Shown: in pieces, positions 11,911 to 17,389 of the stretch
Layout: each line of letters begins with the position of its first letter
Numbering within the stretch: the first letter of the stretch is position 1
Source: UBA4312 sp002394635
Lineage (GTDB): Bacteria; Bacillota_I; Bacilli_A; Erysipelotrichales; Erysipelotrichaceae
Assembly: GCA_946539765.1 (NCBI GenBank)
Contig: CAMNHO010000027.1
Location: forward strand, 1-17,389
Direction of reading: 5' to 3'
Length of the DNA stretch: 17,389 bases
Translations under genes and position numbers: made by a program
Notes under the pieces: model-generated
What the model was told of the DNA's origin: nothing
What the model saw: only the letters and a program-made list of their open reading frames with translations
The model's database searches: none

Positions 11911-12759
11911 ATGGAAAAGATACATATTGAAAAAAATACAGTACAGGAGACGTTGATCATTCCTTTGTTTGGAAGAAAGATGTGTACGGAGCGCTTTCCC
12001 AATCTGTTTCAGGATTCAAAGGCTGTGGAGCTGATCAATCGTCTGGATTACGACTTTTCAACCATGGAGAAAAAAGCGAAGAGCCCGACGTATCAGTTTG
12101 GTGCCTTGGAGGTAGCCATGCGCGAAAACGATCTGATGATCGAAGTTAAAGAATACCTGCATAGATATCCGCAGGCAGCAGTGGTCAATCTAGGCTGTGG
12201 TCTGGACCAGACAGCGGAAAACTGTGACAATGGTTCTTGTACCATCTACAATCTCGATTATCCGGATGTGATCGAGATAAGAAACAATCTGATTCCTTGT
12301 GAGGCAAGAGTTTTCAATATTGCCACAGACCTGAATGATCTGTCATGGTTTGATTCCATTGATGCATCCCATGGCGTGGTCTTCTTAGCGGCTGGTGTTT
12401 TCTACTATTTTAAAAAGAGCGATATCCAGACACTATTCCTGGCGATGGCAAAGCGCTTTCCGAAAGGGAAGCTGGTCTTTGATGCCGCAGGAAAACGAGC
12501 GGTCAAAATAATGCTGAAAACATGGGTCAAAGAGGCTGGCGTCACCAGCATTGAAGATTACTTCAGCGTAGACAGCCTATCTCAGGATATCGAACCATGG
12601 ATGGAGCATGCCAAAGTATCATCCAAGGGCTATATGTTGGGATATAACGATTTAAAGGATTCGTCGGTACCTAGGTTCTTCCGTTTATTGGCAAAAGCAG
12701 GAGATGGGTTGATGAAAATGAAGATTGTGCGGATGGACTTTCTGGAACGCACAAAATAA
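11911..12759 (+). CDS. Class I SAM methyltransferase, LCM/TcmP-like
   Basis: A 282-residue cytoplasmic enzyme. The SAM-binding motif I is VVNLGCGLDQT (91-101) and motif II is NLDYPDVIEIR (114-124); this spacing and the acidic LDYPDV are typical of the leucine-carboxyl-methyltransferase family, which in bacteria includes TcmP-like O-methyltransferases. The methyl acceptor is unknown. GAGG at 11899-11902 lies 8 bases before the ATG. It has its own promoter with a palindromic operator shared with the ATPase/AmmeMemoRadiSam operon, so it may belong to the same regulon. Its stop codon overlaps the first CIRCE-like element of htpG, and no terminator is seen before the htpG promoter. Confidence 0.85.
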   Translation: MEKIHIEKNTVQETLIIPLFGRKMCTERFPNLFQDSKAVELINRLDYDFSTMEKKAKSPTYQFGALEVAMRENDLMIEVKEYLHRYPQAAVVNLGCGLDQTAENCDNGSCTIYNLDYPDVIEIRNNLIPCEARVFNIATDLNDLSWFDSIDASHGVVFLAAGVFYYFKKSDIQTLFLAMAKRFPKGKLVFDAAGKRAVKIMLKTWVKEAGVTSIEDYFSVDSLSQDIEPWMEHAKVSSKGYMLGYNDLKDSSVPRFFRLLAKAGDGLMKMKIVRMDFLERTK

Positions 12760-12783
12760 GCACTCTATAGTTGACACTGCTAA
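12757..12783 (+). promoter_or_regulatory. CIRCE-like element 1 upstream of htpG
   Basis: TAAGCACTC, nine bases, then CACTGCTAA. Against the HrcA consensus TTAGCACTC-N9-GAGTGCTAA this is 8/9 and 7/9. It begins at the stop codon of the methyltransferase gene and covers the -35 box (12771-12776). Confidence 0.5.
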
Positions 12784-12799
12784 CAAATGGGTGTATGAT
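12771..12799 (+). promoter_or_regulatory. Promoter of htpG
   Basis: Consensus TTGACA (12771-12776) and TATGAT (12794-12799) are separated by 17 bp. This is a SigA-type promoter flanked by two CIRCE-like elements. Confidence 0.85.
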
Positions 12800-12825
12800 T
12801 AGCAAGCAGTAAATAAGAGTGCTAA
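12799..12825 (+). promoter_or_regulatory. CIRCE element 2 (HrcA operator) of htpG
   Basis: TTAGCAAGC, nine bases, then a perfect right half GAGTGCTAA (12817-12825). The left half differs from consensus at two bases. It starts at the last base of the -10 box and covers the transcription start, the standard position for an HrcA operator. Confidence 0.8.
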
Positions 12826-12841
12826 CAAAGGAGTGGTGATT

Positions 12842-14764
12842 ATGCCTAGAAAAAAACAATTTAAAGCAGAGTCAAAACGATTGCTGGATCTGATGATCAA
12901 TTCCATTTATACACACAAGGAAATCTTCCTGCGTGAATTGGTCTCAAATGCCAGCGATGCGATTGATAAATATTATTTCGCCCATGCAGGGCATGTGGAT
13001 GCCTCTTCTTTTGAGATTCGTCTGATTCCGGATAAAGAAGCCAGAACATTAACGATTACCGATACTGGTATCGGTATGGATAAGGAAGAACTGGAAGAAA
13101 ACCTGGGAACGATTGCGAAGTCAGGATCTTTGGCTTTTAAAGAACAGATGGACAAACAGGAAGAAAAACAAGATACCGATATCGATATTATCGGGCAGTT
13201 CGGTGTTGGTTTCTATTCTGCCTTTATGGTTGCCAAAGAGCTGAAGGTCATTTCCAAAAAGGATGGTTCCGATACAGCGTATGAATGGATCAGCCAGGGA
13301 GAAGACGGATATGTAATCAATGAATCTCAGAGAGAGGATCATGGTACGACAATCATCCTTGAGTTAAAGGAAGATACAGAAAATGAAGATTATTCTCAGT
13401 ATCTGGAAACTTATACATTAAAAGATCTGATCAAGAAGTATTCCGATTATGTTCGTTACCCGATCCGTATGGAAGTGGAAACATCCAAGGTCAAGGAAGA
13501 AACCAAGGATTCTGAAAAACCGGAATATGAAACGGTCATTGAGGATGAAACATTGAACTCTATGGTGCCTTTATGGAAACGTCAGAAATCCAAGATTACT
13601 GAAGAGGAATACAATCAGTTCTATAAGGATCACTTCTATGATTTCCAGGATCCACAGCGTGTGATCCACTTCAGTGTGGAAGGTAATGTAAGCTTTACGG
13701 CATTGTTGTATATTCCAGGCCGTGTTCCACAGGGATTCTACAACCAGGATTATCAGAAGGGACTGCAGTTATACAGCCGTGGTGTCTTCATTATGGAACA
13801 TGCTGAAGAACTGTTGCCGGATTATCTGCGTTTTGTCAAAGGTCTGGTGGATTCACAGGATCTGTCTTTGAATATTTCCCGTGAAATGCTGCAGCATGAT
13901 CACCAGTTAAAGCTGATTGCCGGACGAATTGAAAAGAAGGTATTATCTGAATTAACCAATATGCTGACCAAGGAACGAGAAGCGTATGAAACATTCTGGA
14001 ATACATTCGGACTGAATATTAAATTCGGTACATATAATAACTGGGGTGTCGATAAGGATAAATTACAGAACTTGTTGTTATTCTATTCCAGTCATGAACA
14101 GAAGCTGGTTACGTTGAATGAATACGTAGACCGTATGAAAGAGGATCAAAAGGAAATCTATTATGTATCAGGTAAAGATCTGGCCATGATGGAAAAACTG
14201 CCGGTTGTCCAGACTTTGAAAAAGAAGGAATACGAAGTCTTATATCTGCTGGATGACGTGGATGAATTCGTGATGCAGACATTGATGACCTTCCGTGAAA
14301 AGACATTTAAGAATGCCGGACAGGGTGATCTGGATCTGAATACAGAAGAAGAAAAGAAGGCATTGGAAGAGACCAAGGAAGCCAATAAGGATTTGTTGGC
14401 AGCCATGAAGGAAGCCTTAGGAGATAAGGTAGCAGAAATCAAGCTTTCCAGCAAGCTGATCGATGATCCGGTTTGTCTGACAGCCGGGGAAGGCTTATCC
14501 TTTGAAATGGAAAAGGTATTTGCCAACATGCCGGAAGGCAATGGACCGATGGGCGGTATGAAAGCAACCCGTATCCTGGAGATCAACCCGAACCATGCCA
14601 TCTTTGAAACCTTGAAGAAGCTGTATGAAACGGATAAAGACAAAGTAGGCGAAGTGGCGGATGTCTTATACGATCAGGCCTTATTGATTGAAGGATTCCC
14701 GATTGAAGATCCGATTGCGTATAGTCGCAAGATCTGCGAATTATTGGTAAATCAGAACAGATAG
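12842..14764 (+). CDS. htpG: Molecular chaperone HtpG (Hsp90)
   Basis: A 640-residue ATP-dependent dimeric chaperone of normal length. The GHKL ATPase domain shows LRELVSNASDAIDK (Glu32, Asn36), TITDTGIGM (Asp74) and the lid glycines GQFGVGFYSAF (118-128). The middle domain has LPDYLRFVKGLVDSQDLSLNISRE, with the catalytic-loop arginine. The C-terminal dimerisation domain ends LLVNQNR. The bacterial form lacks the eukaryotic charged linker and MEEVD tail. ATG 12842 follows AAAGGAG by 8 bases. Two CIRCE-like elements around its promoter indicate HrcA repression, unlike Bacillus subtilis, where htpG is outside the HrcA regulon. Confidence 0.98.
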   Translation: MPRKKQFKAESKRLLDLMINSIYTHKEIFLRELVSNASDAIDKYYFAHAGHVDASSFEIRLIPDKEARTLTITDTGIGMDKEELEENLGTIAKSGSLAFKEQMDKQEEKQDTDIDIIGQFGVGFYSAFMVAKELKVISKKDGSDTAYEWISQGEDGYVINESQREDHGTTIILELKEDTENEDYSQYLETYTLKDLIKKYSDYVRYPIRMEVETSKVKEETKDSEKPEYETVIEDETLNSMVPLWKRQKSKITEEEYNQFYKDHFYDFQDPQRVIHFSVEGNVSFTALLYIPGRVPQGFYNQDYQKGLQLYSRGVFIMEHAEELLPDYLRFVKGLVDSQDLSLNISREMLQHDHQLKLIAGRIEKKVLSELTNMLTKEREAYETFWNTFGLNIKFGTYNNWGVDKDKLQNLLLFYSSHEQKLVTLNEYVDRMKEDQKEIYYVSGKDLAMMEKLPVVQTLKKKEYEVLYLLDDVDEFVMQTLMTFREKTFKNAGQGDLDLNTEEEKKALEETKEANKDLLAAMKEALGDKVAEIKLSSKLIDDPVCLTAGEGLSFEMEKVFANMPEGNGPMGGMKATRILEINPNHAIFETLKKLYETDKDKVGEVADVLYDQALLIEGFPIEDPIAYSRKICELLVNQNR

Positions 14765-14786
14765 ACGAAAGTCTTCTGTTCTTTTT
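14754..14786 (+). terminator. Terminator of htpG
   Basis: AGAACAG (14754-14760) pairs with CTGTTCT (14776-14782). An inner stem, AGAC/GTCT, is capped by a GAAA tetraloop, and a T-tract runs to 14786. It overlaps the TAG stop. Confidence 0.85.
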
Positions 14787-14827
14787 ATTTGCATTAGCAT
14801 ATACTTACTAAGTAGGAGGGATGCACG

Positions 14828-15466
14828 ATGAAGTATGCAGGAATGCCTGCTGGTATGTGGATGTTATTTAGAAGATCCTTTCAAAAACAGCTTGTGGAAA
14901 AACTGGGACTGCAGGAACAGAAGGCCAAAGACATCACGCAACAGGCAAAGGTCAAATATAAGCAGATCATTGAATACTTGCCAACCTTTGAAAAGGAAGA
15001 TCGGTTTTTGATGAATATCGTCAGCTGTGCTATGTTTTCAGCCTTTTGTCTGCAGATCGATCCAGGGACATCTGTTGAAACGATGACCACGTATTATCGC
15101 AAGGCCATGATGACAAAACCAATGATGGCTTTTTGCCGGATGAGCGGAAAAAATAAGTTTACAGAGAATGATATAAAGAATCTGAAGGAAACAGCGGCCT
15201 TGGAAGCAGCCGAACGGAATCCATATTCATGGAATATGGAATTCTACCCATATAAAGATCACAGCGGCTATGAAGCCCGTTTTACAAAATGCGGTATTTG
15301 TACCTTGATGAAAGAGTTGGGTATCGAACAATGGATCCCGGCCATGTGTCGTCTTGATTATACGATGAGCGAAGCCGGAGGAACATCGGATTTTGTCCGA
15401 AAATATACGCTGGCATCCGGTGGACCGTATTGTGACTGCGGTTATAAAAAGAAGATAAAGGTTTAA
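14828..15466 (+). CDS. ATC hydrolase-like protein (L-2-amino-thiazoline-4-carboxylate hydrolase family)
   Basis: A 212-residue protein. The C-terminal half carries the family-like pattern: CGICTLMKELG, then MCRLDYTMSEAGG, then RKYTLASGGPYCDCGYKKK, with several conserved cysteines (C155, C158, C174, C202, C204). Family members are annotated as 2-amino-thiazoline-4-carboxylate hydrolases after a Pseudomonas enzyme of cysteine formation, but most homologues in gut Firmicutes are untested, so the reaction here is uncertain. AGGAGG (14814-14819) precedes the ATG. A TATACT box (14800-14805) could be its -10; a -35 is not clear. It stands alone between two terminators. Confidence 0.7.
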   Translation: MKYAGMPAGMWMLFRRSFQKQLVEKLGLQEQKAKDITQQAKVKYKQIIEYLPTFEKEDRFLMNIVSCAMFSAFCLQIDPGTSVETMTTYYRKAMMTKPMMAFCRMSGKNKFTENDIKNLKETAALEAAERNPYSWNMEFYPYKDHSGYEARFTKCGICTLMKELGIEQWIPAMCRLDYTMSEAGGTSDFVRKYTLASGGPYCDCGYKKKIKV

Positions 15467-15473
15467 CACAACC

Positions 15474-15507
15474 AAAAAGAATGGGCTTGAGTCTGCCTGT
15501 TCTTTTT
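15474..15507 (+). terminator. Terminator after the ATC hydrolase-like gene
   Basis: AAAAAGAATGGGC (15474-15486) pairs with GCCTGTTCTTTTT (15495-15507) over 13 positions with two wobbles. The A-tract on the left would also let it act in the opposite direction. The -35 box of the next promoter lies in its loop. Confidence 0.8.
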
Positions 15508-15516
15508 GTTTATAAT
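15487..15516 (+). promoter_or_regulatory. Promoter giving a probable leaderless mRNA
   Basis: TTGAGT (15487-15492) and consensus TATAAT (15511-15516) are separated by 18 bp. The -10 ends only 6 bases before the ATG at 15523, so transcription should begin at or next to the start codon. No ribosome site lies before the ATG. Confidence 0.65.
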
Positions 15517-15522
15517 GAATCC

Positions 15523-16122
15523 ATGCGAAATGTTATTTTTGATTTAGGGAATGTATTGGTTTCCTTTCAACCGGATGCGTTCCTGAAAGACCTGTTTGAA
15601 GACCAGACACAAAGAGAAATCTGTAAAAAAGCTTTGTTGGACACATACTGGCATGCCTATGACCATGGAGATCATACCAGTACCCAGTTGGTGGAACTGG
15701 CCAGTCAGGCCTATCCTGCCTATCGAAAAACGTTTGAAAAAATGATGGAGAAATGGGTTACGTATGTCCGGCCGATCCAGGAAACAAAACACCTGATTTC
15801 CTTGTGTAAGAAAAAAGGATTGCGTTGTTACATATTATCCAATATTCCAAAGGAATGTTATGAATATTTGAAAATGAATACCAATCTGTTCTCCCAGGTA
15901 GACGGGGGTATTTATTCGTATCAGGTTCGGTTGATCAAACCGGATAAAAGAATCTATCAGACGTTGTTGGAAACGTATTCTTTAAAAGCGGAAGAAAGCT
16001 TGTTCATCGATGATGACAAAAAGAATATCGATGCTGCCAAGGCACTGGGATTTGAAACATATCATTGTACAAACTGCTATGACATGGCGACATGGCTGGA
16101 AAAGAGGATCTATGAATTGTAA
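15523..16122 (+). CDS. HAD-superfamily hydrolase, YihX-like
   Basis: A 199-residue cytoplasmic phosphatase-like protein. Motif I is FDLGNVLVSF with nucleophile Asp7; the usual second acid at +2 is Gly, as in the YihX (glucose-1-phosphate phosphatase) subgroup. Motif II is ILSNIP, motif III is the Lys in IKPDKRIY, and motif IV is LFIDDDKKNIDAA. A helical cap lies between motifs I and II. The substrate is unknown. The start is set at 15523, where the HAD fold begins; an upstream in-frame extension to 15481 would run through the terminator and promoter. The 3' end overlaps the rRNA methyltransferase gene by 11 bases, so they form an operon. Confidence 0.88.
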   Translation: MRNVIFDLGNVLVSFQPDAFLKDLFEDQTQREICKKALLDTYWHAYDHGDHTSTQLVELASQAYPAYRKTFEKMMEKWVTYVRPIQETKHLISLCKKKGLRCYILSNIPKECYEYLKMNTNLFSQVDGGIYSYQVRLIKPDKRIYQTLLETYSLKAEESLFIDDDKKNIDAAKALGFETYHCTNCYDMATWLEKRIYEL

Positions 16123-17263
16123 AGTGAGTAAAATATGTGGTGGATGTAACTATCTGCATGACAATAAAGAAAAACAGGCAGAAAAGAAATTGGAGACTGT
16201 ACGCCAATGCGCACAACAGTATCATATTCCATGCAAGATCAAGAAGATAAGGATGGCAGAAAATGATACGCATTACCGCAATAAAGTCATTGTTGGGTTT
16301 TCCAAACAAAAAGGCCAGGTCATCTCCGGTTTGTATGCTGCCCATTCACACAAGATCGTCAATAGCCATGACTGTCTGATGCAGCCGGTTATTGTCAATC
16401 AGGTGATCCGTCGTGTCACTGAACTGGTGCAATCCATGAAGATTCCTGTATATCTGGAAAAGAATCATCAAGGCGTATTACGCCATATGATGATCCGGTA
16501 TGCCCAGAGCACCAAGCAGATGATGCTCGTCTTTGTGACAGCGACCCCGATATTTCCTTCCCGGAAGAACTTGATCCAGGTATTAACGAAAGAGTTCCCG
16601 GAAATTCAGACCATCCTGCAGGTTGTCAACAGCCGCGATACCAGCGTTGTGATTGAAAATGAACCGATGGTCTTATATGGAAACGGTCATATTGTCGATC
16701 ATCTATGCGGCCTGGATTTTTCGATTTCGGCAACCGCTTTCTATCAGATCCACAGTGAACAATGTGAAGTCCTGTATACCTTAGCCGGTAAGATGGCACA
16801 GTTAGAAAAAGAAGATACGGTATTGGATACGTATTGTGGTATTGGTACCATCGGCATGACTTTAGCTAATCAATGTAAAAAGGTGGTAGGGGTAGAAGCC
16901 AATCCCCATGCGGTATCGGATGCTCGATACAATGCCCGTAAGAATAAGATCAAGAATATTGAATTTGTCCATATGGATGCTACGCGCTTTATGAAGGATG
17001 CCAGAAGATATAAGCAGCATTTTGATGTGATCATACTGGATCCGCCTAGAGCCGGTACAACGCAGACATTCATTTCCTCGGCCTGCGCGTTAAAACCAAA
17101 GAAGGTGCTCTACATTTCTTGTGATCCCAAAACGCTGATGCGGGATCTGAATGGTTTCCGCAAGGAAGGCTATGCCATCCAACAGATGCAGTGCGTGGAC
17201 ATGTTCCCGTATACGCAGCACGTCGAGACGGTAGTATTGATGTCACGGGTCGAGGGAAAATAG
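16112..17263 (+). CDS. rlmD: 23S rRNA (uracil-C5) methyltransferase, RlmD/RlmCD type
   Basis: A 383-residue SAM enzyme of the TrmA/RumA family that makes 5-methyluridine, most likely in 23S rRNA. The start at 16112 overlaps the HAD gene and has AGAGGAT just upstream. The 4Fe-4S cysteines are C3, C9 and C12 (same spacing as in RumA), with C88 as the likely fourth. SAM motif DTYCGIGTIGMTLA is at 239-252, DPPRAG at 310-315, the catalytic cysteine is C337 (YISCDP), and the C-terminal HVETVVLMS holds the general base Glu372. The N-terminal TRAM domain of most homologues is missing, so the protein starts directly at the cluster. The 3' end of this gene is a known integration site for conjugative elements. 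Confidence 0.92.
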   Translation: MNCKVSKICGGCNYLHDNKEKQAEKKLETVRQCAQQYHIPCKIKKIRMAENDTHYRNKVIVGFSKQKGQVISGLYAAHSHKIVNSHDCLMQPVIVNQVIRRVTELVQSMKIPVYLEKNHQGVLRHMMIRYAQSTKQMMLVFVTATPIFPSRKNLIQVLTKEFPEIQTILQVVNSRDTSVVIENEPMVLYGNGHIVDHLCGLDFSISATAFYQIHSEQCEVLYTLAGKMAQLEKEDTVLDTYCGIGTIGMTLANQCKKVVGVEANPHAVSDARYNARKNKIKNIEFVHMDATRFMKDARRYKQHFDVIILDPPRAGTTQTFISSACALKPKKVLYISCDPKTLMRDLNGFRKEGYAIQQMQCVDMFPYTQHVETVVLMSRVEGK

Positions 17264-17389
17264 CCGCGAAAGCCCTTGATTTCAGGCGCTTTTCGGCTTC
17301 AGACAGTTTTGAGTTGGTGGAGCGAGTAATCGTCTGCGGTAACTTATCCAAGGGCAAATCAGTAAAAAAAGTGTTAGAGTTGAGTTGCC
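17263..17389 (+). other. Open frame running off the window, possible element edge
   Basis: One frame stays open from the rlmD stop to the end of the window and contains a protein-like run, VERVIVCGNLSKGKS, followed by VKKVLELSC. No ATG or ribosome site is present; TTG 17314 or GTG 17317 are the only nearby starts. An imperfect G/C-rich stem, roughly 17264-17298, lies at the 5' end but has no T-tract. No family is recognised. It may be the first DNA of an element integrated at the 3' end of rlmD. Confidence 0.25.

Noticed and set aside
14793..14811. ATTAG...CTAAG near the ATC hydrolase-like gene as a fourth operator copy
   Set aside because: The spacer is 10 bases instead of 6 and the arms are incomplete.
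1..17389. CRISPR arrays, insertion sequences, rRNA genes
   Set aside because: No regularly spaced repeats, transposase genes, terminal inverted repeats or rRNA sequence were seen.

Overview
The window looks like the chromosome of a low-to-moderate G+C Bacillota, most likely a gut Erysipelotrichia-type Firmicute. The grounds are strong AGGAGG ribosome sites throughout, an L20-type leader in front of infC-rpmI-rplT, an HrcA/CIRCE-controlled htpG, an M29 aminopeptidase, and a fused Memo-AMMECR1 protein next to AmrS. The genus is inference. All supported genes lie on the + strand, mostly in short units closed by clear intrinsic terminators.

Layout. 1-250: the tail of an unidentified gene, its terminator, then tRNA-Lys(CTT) with its own promoter and terminator. 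250-1380: a gene-poor stretch of small, partly broken ORFs that reads as the decayed remnant of a mobile element beside the tRNA, including what looks like a frameshifted Prp-type cysteine protease. 1417-2521: an HSL-type alpha/beta hydrolase coupled to a small membrane protein. 2690-7325: a four-gene unit made of a DUF6110-like small protein, a P1B-type metal ATPase without the usual CPC motif, a Memo-AMMECR1 fusion and the radical SAM protein AmrS. 7340-8685: the infC-rpmI-rplT operon with its leader. 8700-9911: M29 aminopeptidase. 10025-11251: an acidic membrane protein with a DUF2812-like domain. 11301-11846: GNAT acetyltransferase. 11911-12759: LCM-type methyltransferase. 12842-14764: htpG. 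14828-15466: ATC-hydrolase-like protein. 15523-17263: HAD hydrolase overlapping an RlmD-type rRNA methyltransferase, whose 3' end is a known insertion target. The last 126 bases may be the edge of an integrated element.

The most interesting part is the ATPase/AmmeMemoRadiSam unit. Its promoter carries two tandem 16-bp palindromes of the form ATTAG-N6-CTAAT, one filling the -35/-10 spacer and one starting inside the -10 box. A third copy sits in the same place relative to the -10 of the LCM methyltransferase gene, 9 kb away. This implies one repressor, not encoded in the window, controlling a metal pump, the uncharacterised Memo/AMMECR1/AmrS proteins and a methyltransferase. Other regulatory features are a probable ATC start codon for infC, two CIRCE-like elements around the htpG promoter, and a HAD gene whose promoter predicts a leaderless transcript.
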